From Humulus lupulus (taxonomy: Eukaryota; Streptophyta; Magnoliopsida; Rosales; Cannabaceae), in assembly GCF_963169125.1 (NCBI RefSeq), contig NC_084802.1, positions 118,424,903 to 118,488,902 of the forward strand: a stretch of DNA of 64,000 bases. The letters are read 5' to 3'. Under the pieces are notes generated by a model, which searched no databases, was not told the DNA's origin, and saw nothing but the letters and a program-made list of their open reading frames with translations. Shown one piece after another: positions 1 through 12,523 of this stretch. The position numbers were made by a program, and so were the translations under genes. Positions within the stretch are counted from its first letter, which is position 1. The number at the start of each line of letters is the position of its first letter.

Positions 1-143
1 AGATACTTGATCAGAAGGATAAAGTCCTCAGGAATAAGATAATACCTTTGGTTAAGGGGTTGTGGAGGAACAGCAAGGTCGAGGACGCGACCTGGGAGCT
101 GGAGTCTGATATCCGGAGTCAGTATCCCGAGCTGTTCAGGTAA
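1..143 (+). CDS. Chromovirus pol C-terminus (integrase chromodomain), partial
   Basis: This is the last 46 codons of a Ty3/gypsy polyprotein, open from the left edge to TAA at 141-143. The reading frame starts at base 3. It ends with the chromodomain-like pattern VKGLWRN, EDATWELE and QYPELF, which is typical of Tekay-type chromoviruses. In this lineage the chromodomain follows integrase and is thought to steer insertion toward particular chromatin. The polypurine tract and 3' LTR follow at once, which confirms that this is the end of pol. No break is visible in the short stretch present. Confidence 0.85.
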   Translation, partial: ILDQKDKVLRNKIIPLVKGLWRNSKVEDATWELESDIRSQYPELFR

Positions 144-165
144 ATTTCGAGGACGAAATTTCTGT

Positions 166-179
166 AAGGAGGGGATAGT
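166..179 (+). other. Polypurine tract of Tek-1
   Basis: A purine run (AAGGAGGGGATAG) lies just before the LTR start. It follows the FEDE-like tract GAGGACGAAATTT that normally lies between pol and the LTR in Tekay-type elements. It is the plus-strand primer site for reverse transcription. Confidence 0.8.
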
Positions 180-2454
180 TGTAATGCCCCGGATTCCCTA
201 ATGTGGTTTAATGGCTGGATTAGTAGGCCGGGAGGGCCATAATTGTTTAATTACGCCATTAAATGTGTTTATGCATGTTTACGAGAATTATATTATAATA
301 TAATGTTAATTGTATGCATGTCGATGATATATGTTGAGACCACATTATGATGTGGGTTTGTTCGAGCTATTCGACATGAGACGATCGTAGAATATTGATT
401 AGCGGTTTAGTCACAACAGGTTTAAGGTCGGGACTTGGGTTGAGTCTCGGGGTGATTTTGATGATTAGAGCGTTACCGGGAGTTATAGGGTAACGGGTTG
501 TGATTTATTGGTATTTGAGATTATTGAGAATCGCGGGAATTGGAGAGCGTTAATTATGATTAACGAGTTAGGAGGAAAGTACCAATTATGCCCTTGGGAG
601 TCTTTAGAAAGTATTAAATGACCTAAGGGTAAAATGGACATTTCACCCCTAGGATAGATATAACACTTGATGACTGAAGAAAGAGATGGAAAACAGAGTA
701 TACTTTAGAGTTCTCCCGTACCTTCTTCTCCTCACTGTTCTTTGTGGTTTTTGAACCAATTTTGAGGATTCAAGCTTGGGAAGCAAGCCTTGGGAGTTTG
801 GGAGTGTGTTCCACCATTGAAGACCATCATAAGCCGAGCTTTGGGTAAGTTTCTAACCATGGTTTTCTTTGGTTTGCTCTGTTTTGGTTTTGTTTTGCAG
901 CTGAGTTTATTAGGGTGAACTCATGGTTTTGTTGGGAGTTTTGGCTAGGGTTCCCATGCTTGTGATGTTTGGGGTATGTTGGGATGGTTTTTGGGTTCAT
1001 TTGGCATCAAGAATAGGCTTTGGAAGCTTGGAAATCAAGTTAGAATCGAAGGAGATGAAGAAGGTCGGTTCAGGGGTGTTTCGGCCTGGAGGTAGCGCTA
1101 CAGCGCCCACCCTAGGGCGCTATAGCGCTCCTCAGGAGGCTTTCTGGCGCTTGGGAGGTTCTGTGTAAAGCGCTGTGGCGCTAGGGGTTGAGCGGTGTAG
1201 CGCTACCCTGTTCCTTCCAAACCCCGTTTTGAGTGTTTTTAAGGGTTTTTGACTTGGGGTTTCAATCCTTAAGGCTCGGGATCGAATCTACTCACCGTGT
1301 GGGCATGTTTCGAGGTCCCGAGGGTGGTGCTTAGGTTAAGACCCTATTATTGTGAATTCCCATTAATGGAGGTTATAATTGGTTGTGATTAGGTAACCGC
1401 TAAGGAACTAAAAGATCGATCGTTCTCGGGGGTCGTCTTTATCATACTTCTCGCTCGAACTTGAGGTAAGAAAACAGTGTATGGATACAGTTGCACCCTG
1501 TATAGGTATATGACATGCATGGTTTGACATTGAGGCATGTTGGTTGATATATGTGGACATGGATTGCATATCAAATGCTAGTGAACGCTGATTACCTGTT
1601 TAAGACACTGACTAGTCAGGGACCGACTCTAAAGTCGATGATCACGCATTGAATGGCTCTATGGCATTAATTCGAGACCGGCCCTAAGGTCGATGAACTT
1701 ATAAGCTCTTGCCTGGTCTACAACCAGATGTCTATAGCCAAGGTATATGACCCCAGTGACCGTTTGTCACGTGGCTAGGGGACGTTGTCCATAGTTTCGA
1801 CCCTAGAGTCGTGAGGAAGGTTATGTTGGTGACCAATCACCATGCACCTGTCCTGAACATGCTTATGAAAGAAATCACCTATCAGTTAAGCCCTGGTGAC
1901 CCTATCGTCACATGGCTAGAGGGAGCGATGCTCATTATTGTGACTTTTGGCTGTTGTCACCTATTTGTTGGACTGATAGTCCTGAATGGTTATTATGATC
2001 GTTGTTGATATTACATCATGTTTTATTATGTTTTCTTGCTGGGCCTTAGCTCATGGGTGCTATGTGGTGCAGGTAAAGGAAAAGAAAAGCTTGGCCAGCC
2101 TTGAGTGAGGAGCTTGGGCGATGTGATGTACATACAGGGCAGCTTGACCGCCACGGTCAAGGAGTTCTCAGAGGGACTAGGGGTTTACCCTATTTTTTTG
2201 CCGCTTAGGCCGGCGGGGATTGTAAATTTGGAACTGTAGCGACTCTTTTGTATTATGAACACCTTGTAAACATTTTAAAAGGCTCATGAGCAGTTTATCT
2301 ACTTGATGAAATGTACCCTTTCCTTTTTACTGGTTTTTCACCTTAACCTGATATTAACACTTAGAACACGTTTTTAACCAAAGGACTCGGGTAGCGAGTC
2401 AAATTTCCGGTTCACCGATCACCGTACCTGTTCTGGGGTAACCAGGGCGTTACA
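180..2454 (+). repeat. 3' LTR of Tekay-type element Tek-1
   Basis: The LTR starts TGTAATGCCCC and ends GGGCGTTACA, so it is bounded by TG and CA; it is 2275 bases long. The internal polypurine tract is on the left and older - strand gag sequence is on the right, so this is the 3' copy. The base run after it is TTAAC, the expected right half of the target duplication; the left half is outside the window. It resembles the solo LTRs at 2890-5571 and 43648-45963 in its first 70 bases. A GC-rich island with repeated AGCGCT lies at 1091-1210. Short open frames inside are not conserved and are not called genes. Confidence 0.85.
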
Positions 2455-2884
2455 TTAACGCCCTGAGCTATCCCGGAATTCAATTCCTGGAAAAATCGCT
2501 CATTCTGAGACACATCCATGGGTACCATATCAAAAGAAGGCGAACCCATCGAATTTTTTAACATACTCTGTTGTTGTAGTATTTCCTTGAACCAGGTTCA
2601 GAAATTCATTCGACTCCGCAGTCTTAATTGTGTCGCAATAATATCTCTCATTAAACAACTGCCTAAATTTTTCCCAATTCATCGCAGTTGTGTCTGGGAT
2701 ATCACTTCCCACCAAGTCCAGGCACTTTCCCATAACACATAGGTCGCACAGATCACCCTATCGTGACCTACCACCCCCATATAGTCGATGATGGGATTGA
2801 TCATGCCCATCCATTGCTTAGATTTGAATGGATCTAGGCCTCCCTCAAAAACTGGAGGGTAGTATTCCTAAAACCTCTCATATA
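2455..2884 (-). pseudogene. Tek-0 gag core (capsid) fragment
   Basis: Frames read leftward show a retrotransposon gag pattern: PPVFEGG, DPFKSKQWMG, then W-E-K-F-R-Q-L-F-N-E-R-Y-Y, then EFLNLVQGN, then EYVKKFD. This matches the Retrotrans_gag family (W..F...F...Y ... F..L.QG....EY...F). The frame is interrupted (a stop after DGFAFF near 2530), and the continuation toward QELNSGIAQGVN lies in another frame. The right end joins the N-terminal part at 5577 once the solo LTR at 2890-5571 and one GTAAT copy are removed. The left end is cut by Tek-1. Confidence 0.75.
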
Positions 2885-2889
2885 GTAAT

Positions 2890-5571
2890 TGTAATGCCCC
2901 GAATTTCCTAATAAGGGTTAGGACCTTGGTTAGGAGGCCGGGAGGGCCATAATTGAGTTATGATGTTATTTAATGATCATATGCATGTTCCATGTGAATT
3001 ATATTATTATATGATGGTAAATGCATGCATATGGGAGTATTTTTAATTATAAGGGTAATTTGGTAATTTGGCCGCTGTGGGCATAATTGTGTATCTTAGG
3101 TGTATGGTTGTGATTAATTAATATAGCCACATTATAAGGTGGATTGGTTCGAGCTATTCGGCATGAGACGATCATGAGATGTAATTGTTCGATCTAGTCA
3201 TAACGGGTTTAAGTTTGAGGCTCGGGGTGAGTCTCGGGGTCATTTTGATGATTAGAGCATTACCGGGAATTAAAGGTTAATGGGATATGATTTATTGGCA
3301 TTTGAGAATATTGAGAATAGCGGGAATTGGAGAGCGTTAATTATAATTAATGAGATAGGTGAGGGATGACGATTTTACCCTTGGGAGTGTTTAGAAGCCT
3401 TTAAATGACCTAGGGGCATTTAGGTCATTTAGCTTGGATATATATGAGGTTTAGTAGGCTGTGGAAAACAGAACAAAGTTGAGCTTCATCCTCATCTCCT
3501 CTTTTCTCTCCCGTACAAGCTCTTCCCTTCATTCTTCCTTTGAATTTTGAGAGCCCAAATTGAGGAGTTAAGTTGGGAGATCAAAGGTGGGAGCTTAGGA
3601 ACTTGGTTCAGCCATTAAAGGGGATTCAAAATCAAGTTTGAGGTAAGTTCCAGCCATTAGTTTCATGGTATACTCTGTTTTGGCTTTAAACTTTCAGCTT
3701 GTGATTTCTTGGTAAATAGTTGGAATTAATGGAAGTTTAGTTGATGTTTAACGTGGGTTTTGATGTGGGTGAGTTGTTGATAATGTTTAGTGGTTGAATT
3801 GGGTGTTAGGTTGAGGTTTGGGACTGGTTTGAAGGTTTGGTTTCGAGGAGAAATGTAGGGGAAGCAAGCTGGTGGTTTGCGTAATGTGCCGCGGCCTGGC
3901 TATGGTGTGCCGCGGCCTGTATGTGTTTCTGGGGAGGTTTATGCCTCTGTCAGGGAGTGAGCCGCGGCATGGCTCTAGTGAGCCGCGGCCCATAGAGGCA
4001 GATTTGGCCAGAAAAGGGTTTTTGACTTGGGGATGATTGCCATAGGCCTCGGGGTTGATCCAACTACTTGGTTAAGTGTGGATTGATGTCCCGGAGGCTA
4101 GATATTGGTTTGGGAACCTATGTTGATCATTTTTATTGATGGTATCTTATATTTGGTTATGACTAGGTGACCGCTAAGGGACTAAAAGTTGATCATTCTC
4201 AAGGGTTGATCTTTTAATCATTCTAGCTCGATTCCGAGGTAAGAAAACTGCACCCTGTGTTTATGTGACATGCATGGCTATTCTTGATGCATGTTGGTTG
4301 ATTAATAAACATGACATGCATGGCTATTATTGGTGCATGTTGGACTGTTAAGTGTTATGCATATGATGCACGAGAAACATGTGATTAGGACATGCTTTGT
4401 ATATTGAGTATGATATCGTTAAGAGCTTGAGTCTCTGTGTTTATGCATGATCCTAATTGTACTAGTACTTGTTTAGTAAGCATGCTGAATACCTTGTTTA
4501 TGGATATTGAACATGTGATATATGTTTGGTGGCATGGCTTACTTGTGTATGGCACTGACTAGTCAGGGATACTGACCTAAGAGTCAGAAATGGCATAGCG
4601 TCACGAACGTCGAGCCAAATGAAGATTAGATCTAATCGATATCAGCATTGAATGGCTCTATGGAATTAATGTTGGACCGACCCTAAAGTCGATGAACTTA
4701 TAAGTGCTTGCCTGGTCTAAGACCAGATGATCAAAGCCAGGGCATATGGCCTCGGTGACTATTTGTCACATGGTTAGGGGACGCTGTCCATAGTTACGAC
4801 TCTAGAGTCGGGAGGAAGGTTATGATGGTGACCAATCACCATGCACCTATTCCGCTAAAGCTAGTGAGATGCTCACTTATTTATTAAGCCTGGTGATCCT
4901 ATCAGCACATGGCTAACGGGTGTTGTCCCCAGGCTATGACTCTATGGTCATGAGGAGGGTTATGTTGGTGACCATTCACCATACACCTATCCTGTTCATA
5001 CTTATGAAAGGTTCTCATATCAATTAAGCCCTGGTGACCCTATCGTCGCATGGCAAGAAGGAGCTGTACCCAGTTTTGTGACTGTTGCGACTATCACCTA
5101 TTTATATTGGGACTGAGAGTCCTGGATGATTATTACGATCATTGTTGATATTATATCATGCTATATTATGTTTTCTTGCTGGGCTTCGGCTCACGGGTGC
5201 TATGTGGTGCAGGTAAAGGCAAGAGGAAGCTGAACCATCCTTGAGTTGGAGAGCTTAGGTGATGACGTGTACATATGCAGCTGCTCGTCCGCCACAGCCG
5301 AGGTTTAAAGTGGAACTAGGGTTAAACCCTGTTTTGCCGCATAGAACGGCCTGTTGTAAATATCTTTCTGTAATAGACTTTGAAATTATATTTTTGGGAT
5401 CCCAATGTATATATTAAACGTTGTAGTGAAACATTACATCTTAACCAAAAATTTTAATCCCTAAACCGCTAATCATACTTAGTTACACAATTTTGGCCAA
5501 ATAACTCGATTAGCAAGTTTATCACTATTTACAAGGCACTTCGTAACGGTCCCTGGAGTTGGGGCGTTACA
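2890..5571 (+). repeat. Solo LTR, Tekay-type, target duplication GTAAT
   Basis: It runs from TGTAATGCCCC to GGGCGTTACA, 2682 bases. GTAAT is directly repeated at 2885-2889 and 5572-5576, and the gag frame of Tek-0 resumes on either side. There is no internal domain, so recombination between two LTRs has removed the body of the element. A GC-rich island with four CCGCGG sites lies at 3889-3988, spaced 21, 52 and 21 bases. A locally duplicated tract (GACATGCATGGCTATT twice) lies at 4267-4330. Confidence 0.93.
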
Positions 5572-5576
5572 GTAAT

Positions 5577-5810
5577 TTCCACATCTTCTCAAATCTAGGC
5601 TGAGCCAACAATGGGGCCACTCCTGGCATAACAAAGGAAGAGGTGTTCCCTGACATAACCTGTTGTTTTAAACCCCTGATCTCTTCCTCTTGCCTCTGCA
5701 ATCTTGTTTGCATATCTGTAAACACCTGCTATCAATTCATGATGAGTAGGTGGAGGCCTCTGGCCATGGCTATAATTTCCAACCTCAACATAAACACCAC
5801 TGGGTCCCAT
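5577..5810 (-). pseudogene. Tek-0 gag N-terminus
   Basis: An ATG at 5810 (reverse) opens a frame starting MGPSGVYVEV. A shift near 5715 moves the reading to a frame giving LQRQEEEIRGLKQQ, a coiled-coil segment typical of plant Ty3/gypsy gag N-termini, and then MPGVAPLLAQPRFE toward the solo LTR. The primer site and leader lie upstream on the same strand. The frameshift makes it a pseudogene. Confidence 0.65.
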
Positions 5811-6286
5811 TAACTACCTTGGGTACATAACCCCTGAGTTTGTCTGCAGTCAATAACTTGACCCATTAAGCATGATGTGCACATCGAAAAGCCTTCCCCA
5901 CGAGAAAACCAAACAACACCATATTCACATACCACTGTAGTACTAAAATACATGCCCATAAGATTCATGCATCAATCAATAAGCCCTGCTCTTCCCAACA
6001 TAAATACCATGCTCGCAACTCTAGCATGCAGATAACATATTCATATATCAACTGAGCAGGCAAGCATATAATCATATCAACAGTCAAGGGCCTGGCCCTA
6101 TCAGAATATCTCATGCTTTCAAATAAGGCATGCAAGTAAGACATTTATATCCTATTTAAGCAGTTAAACATATATCCACATAAATAGTCACCATACCCTG
6201 AGTGGAGTTTATCTTTAGTGACGAGTGTACATGCCTAACTTGTCTTCATGAACCCTTAACCTTGGCACGCTCTAATACCAAGTTGT
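5811..6286 (-). other. Tek-0 leader with primer binding site
   Basis: This is about 0.47 kb of untranslated leader. Near its right end, at 6268-6281 on the - strand, is TTGGTATTAGAGC. It differs by one base from TGGTATCAGAGC, the usual initiator-methionine tRNA primer site of plant LTR elements. Two bases (AC) separate it from the LTR end once the nested solo LTR is removed. No gene is seen in the leader. Confidence 0.75.
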
Positions 6287-8107
6287 TGTTAGGAAACTTA
6301 TACAGAATATTTATTTATGTTCACGTAGATCTAATATTAAACAAATTAATATGAGACAACCTAGAACATGTTTATAAAATTGAACTCAAAGAGAAATAAT
6401 GATAAGAATATTTACATTGTACACAGCTGAATGAATGAGTCATTCCTTCAGTTTCTCTAACCCTTGTATCCTTTCTGTCGCAGGGTATTATTAAGAAACT
6501 GAACCGTTCTTTAATTTTCTTCACAGTCTTCCAAAATATCCTTAGAATCACCTAGACTAGGGTGGGAAATTCTCAACACATGAGATAGATACAGAGAGAA
6601 GAAGAGAAAAGAGTAATGAGGCTTAAAAAAGGACTTATGTTTAGAGATATTCTAAAACCTATCACAAACATGTGTTTTAGAAATCTAACTTGTGTTTTCA
6701 TCTCTAACTTAGCATTCCTTTTATAGACTCAATTAGGTCACTTATTTATTTAAAAAATCAATAAAATAATAGTCAATTAACATCCCTAGGTCAAAATTAT
6801 CATGGGCTTTAGGCCCGTGAATTTTTCCATTTAATTATAAGTTCGTTGGTCTTAAAATCAATGCCTATATTATTTTCTATTGATTTAATTAATTAAATAA
6901 TTATTTATAATTTGAACATTGATTTAAACTTATTTATTAATTTACATACCAATTTATCTTAATTAATAAATCTGCCATAATTTCTCTTTTCTTTTCAAAA
7001 TTGTATAACTCTGTGAAACAATCCAAAATTGACCTGGTCAACTTTGATAATTCTAATTGATAATCAAATCAATTAATTGAGACTATCTAGATGATTTTAT
7101 TCAAGGTACAGTGGGGACCATGGGCCTATGAAATCAAGCTCCAATAAGTTATCATAAAGCTAACAAATAAATTTACTAACTTATTAATTCCTCGTGGCTC
7201 AACTAAATACTCGGAATTGCAGTCTTGAATTCATAGAACGCTCTATAAGCAATATAGATACGTTATTAATTATCCATTGTTACAACCATAATTGTTACTC
7301 AATCCTCTATAGACGATCTACAATGAGATGGGACTAAAATACCATTTTACCCCTCATTGTATTTTATCCTTAAAACACTTAGTTCCTTGTAAATGATATT
7401 TCAGTAAACTAATATTAATTACTGAAATGAGATCTCTATCATTTAGCACCTTGAACCAAACGAAGAGGAAACCATCGTTTCAGTTCTTCATCAGAAGCTG
7501 TAGATGTTCATATCTATGATTAACACTCCCACTCAATTATACTACCGAGTTCCCAAGATGTAAGTATGGGCTAGTCCATAGAGTAAGCTGGTAACAAACA
7601 AGTCAAAGAACTCAAATAATACAATCAGTTAGAATACTAACCACTCGGAATTGAGATTGAATTGACCTATGGTCAACTATATGATATGACTAGAATAGAT
7701 AATAACGGTATGCTTACTTATCCTATCTACTGTCAATATCGGTTCAGTCTGATGTAACAAATACATCGGATCTTATCTACTATGCTAATGTTCTGGAAAG
7801 AACATAACACTACAATGTGTAAGTAGATCATATCATAGATTGGCAAGTCAGTGTGCATCGACTAATCTTAGGACTAACTTATTTTGAACATAAAATTATA
7901 TTTATATTCTGCTGCGATTACGTCACTATAAATATAATTAGCTATATGCTCGGGATTTAATAGAAGTTTATATTAAACAAATAATCATGAAAATAAAACA
8001 TGTGAGCAAAGTGATTGACTAAGTCAAAAAATGATTCCTATTCTTTTATTGATAATAAATGATATTACAAGGAAACTAGGTTTTAATTAAGGCATAAAAC
8101 CCCAACA
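6287..8107 (-). repeat. Solo LTR, probably Ty1/copia, target duplication GTTGT
   Basis: It is bounded by TGTTAGGAAAC and ACCCCAACA, 1821 bases, with GTTGT at 6282-6286 and 8108-8112. Read on the - strand it starts TGTTGGGGTTTTATGCC and has a TATA box (CTATAAAAGG) at about 6716-6726, leaving some 430 bases of R-U5. I therefore assign the - strand. No coding domain remains. The copia assignment rests only on LTR style. It lies between the Tek-0 LTR and its primer site. Confidence 0.88.
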
Positions 8108-8109
8108 GT

Positions 8110-11000
8110 TGTACCGCCCTTCTACTCAAGGATCGTTACACTGTGTATTTTAAATAGTGTTTAACTCGCATAATGAGTCATTTGGCCATAATCATCTAAC
8201 TAAACGTGATTAATGGCTTGGGTAAATTTTTTTGGTCAAAAGGTACCACCATTTAACTAAAACGTTTACTTCCATACATGGGATCCCAAACTAACATTTA
8301 AAATGGTTAATTATAATTGAAAAGTTACAACCAGCCGACCTAAGCGACAAAATAGGGTTTGACCCTAGTTCCTCTTTAAAACCCCAGCCGTGTTGGTCGA
8401 GCAGCACCATATGTACACATCGTCACCTAAACTCTCCAAGTCAAGGATGGTCTAGCTTTCTTTTCCCCTAGCCTGCACCATAAAGCACCCATGAGCCAAG
8501 GCTCAGCGAGAAAACTTAAACATGCTCATAAGCAGTTAATAACACATTCCAAATCAAAATAAGCATGCCTAGCAGTAATAACCCAACTCATGCATGCATA
8601 CCATTCATATAAATGACTACAACGTCATATGGGCCAATTACCCTAAATAATGGATCAATGAATCATACCGGGGCCCGTTGCCCAAATACATTATTAATGA
8701 ATCATATTGGGGCTCAGCGCCCAAAATACATGATTAATAAATCATACTGGGGCTCAGCGCCCAAAATACACAATTAATAAATCATCCAGGGGTCCGTTGC
8801 CTTAGGATATGGGACTAACAAGTCACCCTAGGGCCCACTAGCCTATCCTCTATATAACCAGCCATAGAGCTGGCCCAGCGTACCTGGCGCTGTGGTTTTT
8901 CTCTACCAATAGCCTGGTCAAGCGTATTTCACGCTCCTGGTTAGGCATAACCACATCGATCAGCGTTCATCGCGCTATTGTCATTCTTGACTTATAAGTC
9001 AATACTTTTCAACTAATGCTTAGCACTGTTGCCGTCCTTGACTTAAAAGTCAATGCTTTCGACCAGCACTCAACATGTTGATGTCGTTCTTGACTCATAA
9101 GTTAAATCTGGGGCCCAACACTAGGATATGGGACTAATAAGTCACTCCGGGCCCTTTGCTCTATCCACTGGATAACCAACCCTTGAGCTGGCCCAGCGTA
9201 CTTTGCGATGTGTTTTCCATGACCGTTAGGTTTGACAAGCATATAATGCACTCCTAGTTAAATCTAACAATATCGACCAGCACTTAGCACACTATTTCTG
9301 CCCTTGACTCATAAGTCAATGCTTTTTGACCAGCGCTCAGCGCTATTGCCGTCGTTGACTCACAAGTAAATGCTTTTCGACCAGCACTATTGCCATCCTT
9401 GACTCATAGGTTAAGCCTTTCTCAGTTATATAATGCAAACAGGCATTCATCATATAACAAATATTCAAATACAGGGCATTCAACATGCTTAATCAATCAT
9501 TCATAGGCATAATCATAATCACAGACATTTATAGAGGCCCAAGCTCTGATCAACTCTATATTCGACATTCAGACCAAGTCCTAATCATGTACATCACGTA
9601 TTTGGTGCATTTTTCTTACATTTAGTCCAAGCACAGGTTACGAATGAATGACCCTCGAGCACGATTCTGAATTTGAGCCCCTAGCGATAACCTAGTCACA
9701 ACCATAATATAGAATCCCGTCAATAACGAGCTAATAAAGGCTTCTGGACTGAATCCTAGCCTCCGGGACCTGAATTCTACTAAATCGGGCACTAAAATCG
9801 ATATCAAGCCCTTAGGTGTGAATTCTTATCATTAAAATCCTAAGGTGGCCAAAGCTGCCAAGGCGGGCCGCGACTTGACCCTAAGGGTCGTGGCGCACCT
9901 CCCAGAACAGAGAGTCCCTTGTTTGAAGTTCAAGACACGGATCGCAACATGCCCCTGAGAGTCGTGACCTGCCTTCGAAACAGAACCCCTCCTGGGCCTT
10001 GGGTTCACACAGGTTGCGTCGCCCCAAGAACAGGTCCGCGGCGTTACCCCACGAACCTAGAATTTCCCTTGTTTTCCTCAGCCAATTTCACCCAAAATCC
10101 AACCCAATTGAATTCCAAACTCAGAATTAAATCCCCCAAACATTATCAGCACATAAACACCATCAAAACCCAAGTTTGTCTCACTCAAAAACCTCTACCA
10201 AATCACTAATTCAAATCAAAGCTCAAGAAAATCAAGGAAACTAGAACATAGAAATTCAAAGCTTAAATTACCTCTGATTAAGTCATTTTCCAGCTAAATC
10301 ATCCGGCTATCAAGCTTCTAATCATTCCTAGAATCATTATGACTCTAACTTTGCTTTAATCCGAGCTCTAATACTCAATTTTCCTTCGAAAATGCTAACA
10401 GGCTTCAAGTGAGAGAATGGGGGAGAGAACGAGATTGTTTTCTGAGTTTTATAGTTCTGAGAGGTTACTTCGAGCTTAAGTAACCTTAAGCAAATCCCAA
10501 AGCTCGGGGTATCCAAAAACGTCCCCGAGGGAAAAATAGTCAGAATTCCCAGAATTCCCTCCTGATCTCACTTACTCCAAAATATCCTCAAATATTCATT
10601 CCCATTACCCAATATAATGGTAATGTACTAAATACCCAAGACACCCGTTGACTCACCCCGAGTCAGGTATTGTTCCCGTTGTGACTTTCCTACTAGCTAG
10701 CTTCCTAGGATTACCTCGTGTCGTGTAACCAAAATATATCTACATAATAATGTGGTCCCACACATATATGCCAAAAATACCCATAACAGGCCAAATTACG
10801 AAATTGCCCTTTTAACCAGAAACAAGCCCACATGCATATTTAATACATCTAAACATGCATATCAAGTCATATTATAATATAACTCACATAATCATATAAT
10901 GATACACATATATATCACATAATCACATAATTTTTCATAGTTTGCCATCCTGGCCCCTAATCATGGCCATAAGCCTTATGAGGTAATTTGGGACGTTACA
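8110..11000 (-). repeat. 5' LTR of Tek-0
   Basis: Read on the - strand it starts TGTAACGTCCCAAATTACC and ends GGGCGGTACA, 2891 bases. Internal, locally repeated segments at 8640-8800 (GGGGCTCAGCGCCCAAA, three variants) and 8985-9420 (CTTGACTCATAAGTCAATGC, repeated with variation) explain its length. A GC-rich island with GCGGCC/GTCGTGGCG-like blocks lies at 9860-10045. No real gene is seen; the open frame at 9919-10209 is LTR sequence. Confidence 0.85.
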
Positions 11001-11005
11001 GTATA

Positions 11006-11357
11006 ATTATGCATAATCAACCTAACCAATAACAAAATTATTGTGCTATTTTAGGGAATTGAAATATGCTCATTTAATGTTTTGAGAAGTGTAACTAATT
11101 AGAATTTTGAGCATGATTTTAGGGATATGGAATAGATCATTAATTGATATATTTTCCATAATTATTACCCATTTTATTTATTCGGGTATTGGTTTAAAAT
11201 AGAATTTTGTTTTTATTTTTAATTTTTTTTTGGATATTTTAAATGTCATAATTTTGAAATTATGTGGTTTTTAACACTATTTATAAATCATTTTATCTTA
11301 TATATACTGTTATCATTTGTAGGCAAATGTAAACTTTGTCTTTTAGGTAGGGTTTGA
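11006..11357. other. AT-rich island start with TATA box for S1
   Basis: This is low-complexity AT-rich DNA, with nothing recognised to 11290. A TATA box (TTATATATA) at 11298-11306 lies 82 bases before an ATG at 11381. That is the same geometry as in front of the other copies of the small-gene family. Confidence 0.4.
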
Positions 11358-11612
11358 AATCATTTTATATTTTTAAGAATATGTCCATTTACTCAATATT
11401 ATGATGACTTCTGGGAGACAGAAGTGAAAGAGATTTTGTTGCTTGATACAAATTTGATTGATCGTCTTGGAGTGAGTTTTGGATCTGACAATCACGAAGC
11501 ATTATTTGAGAAAATGAAGAAACTATTCGAAGAAGAACAAACAAAAGTTGATGAGCACTTGAAAAATATGGATGTGCTCTTGAGAATGATGGAAAAGTTG
11601 AAGAGAGTGTAA
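11358..11612 (+). pseudogene. S1: decayed member of a small coiled-coil gene family
   Basis: I do not recognise this gene. The open frame 11358-11612 has no ATG of its own; the ATG at 11381 is one frame off, as expected after a small indel. The protein reads QYYDDFWETEVKEI, then LDTNLIDRLG, then an E/K-rich helix ending MMEKLKRV. The tryptophan (codon 11412) sits in the same setting as in S4-S8: acidic residues before it, E/Q two or three after, then V or L. The C-terminal half resembles S7 (LLGGNEELLKKNMKVLLEDE). Inference: a paralog that has lost its start. Confidence 0.45.
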
Positions 11613-12128
11613 GGCAAGTGTTTGTTTGTATATCTACTATTGTACTTTGTAGATTTTTATTTTTATGTTCGATTGAACTAATGAAATTTTACTTTTTATT
11701 ATATAATGATTTAATTTACAACATTGATATGATCCTTGTAAACATAAAATATAAATAGCTTTCATATAATTCTTAGTAAAAAAAAATCCATGAGATACCT
11801 TAAATAAATAGATAAAAATAACAGTTATTATGCATTACAAATTGCACCAATAAGATTATTAATAGCATCTTCCAAATCCAAAAGCTTGATGCAAGATTTA
11901 TATTTTAATCATTTATCGAGACAATGTGGATATCTTTAGTTCTTCAACGCAAGTCTTTTGTTATCATGAGAATGTTGTAGAAACCCTTCGAGTTTGGAAA
12001 GGTTTTGGTAGAAGAAGGGATGTTATCTACCTGACCATCATCGTTTCGTTCAAGCTCCTTATAATATTAATTTGAACCCGTACATATTGTTAGTGAACCA
12101 TTGATATTTGTAATTAACTGGAAAACAT
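11613..12128. other. AT-rich spacer
   Basis: No gene is called. On the - strand, 11900-12120 has coding-like phrases (LITNINGSLTICTGSN; DNIPSSTKTFPNSKGFYN) broken by stops. They could be a decayed continuation of the - strand frame to the right. Confidence 0.3.
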
Positions 12129-12422
12129 CTATTTCCCCATTAGTGTTGCTTGATTAAACATCAAAAATGCCTTTCGAAAGCTCCATATCGAGCAAGCTTG
12201 AGGCCATTTTCCAAGTACATGAAAATGTTGTTCTTCCTTAACTTGATTGATTGTATTACTATTTTCGCCTTCAATAACAATGTCTTTGTCCGGTTCATGC
12301 GAGACATTGTCTTCATATTCAACCTTGTTCTCTGCATCTTTGATTTCATAGTTGGATTCGCTTTTTGTTTCATGATTAACACTATCTTCATCAACCATTC
12401 TAGGCTCCATAGTAATCTCCAT
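12129..12422 (-). pseudogene. S2: acidic - strand open frame, unrecognised
   Basis: A 97-codon frame starts from ATG at 12422. The first 65 residues are acidic (MEITMEPRMVDEDSV; YEIKDAENKVEYED). The end is hydrophobic and basic (KWPQACSIWSFRKAFLMF). The acidic start recalls the E/K-rich start of S8, but the strand is opposite and I could not align them. Further coding-like phrases to the left suggest it is the 5' part of a longer decayed gene. A + strand frame overlaps; the - strand composition looks more protein-like. Confidence 0.3.
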
Positions 12423-12523
12423 CTTGGAAATTCTACTATTTTTTGTGTTATGTTTAAAATTTGATGAGAAAAAACAAAAAGCATTTATGAAAAGTGGTTA
12501 GGAATATGAATAACTGTGTTTTA

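Larger units (their letters stand above)
2455..11000 (-). mobile_element. Older Tekay-type Ty3/gypsy element Tek-0, 5' half, with nested solo LTRs
   Basis: Read on the - strand, the order is: 5' LTR (11000-8110), initiator-tRNA-like primer site, leader, gag start (about 5810) and gag core (to 2455). The gag is then cut by the insertion of Tek-1, and the rest lies left of the window. Two solo LTRs with matching 5-base duplications split it at 2890-5571 and 6287-8107. It is therefore the oldest visible layer here. GTATA at 11001-11005 is the expected right half of its target duplication. Confidence 0.8.

Noticed and set aside
923..2008. Two open frames inside the Tek-1 LTR
   Set aside because: They lie wholly in LTR sequence, have no counterpart in the related LTRs at 2890-5571 or 43648-45963, and their composition is not protein-like.
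9919..10209. 96-codon frame in the Tek-0 LTR
   Set aside because: It spans the GC-rich island and U3 sequence of an LTR; no homologous frame in the sister LTRs.
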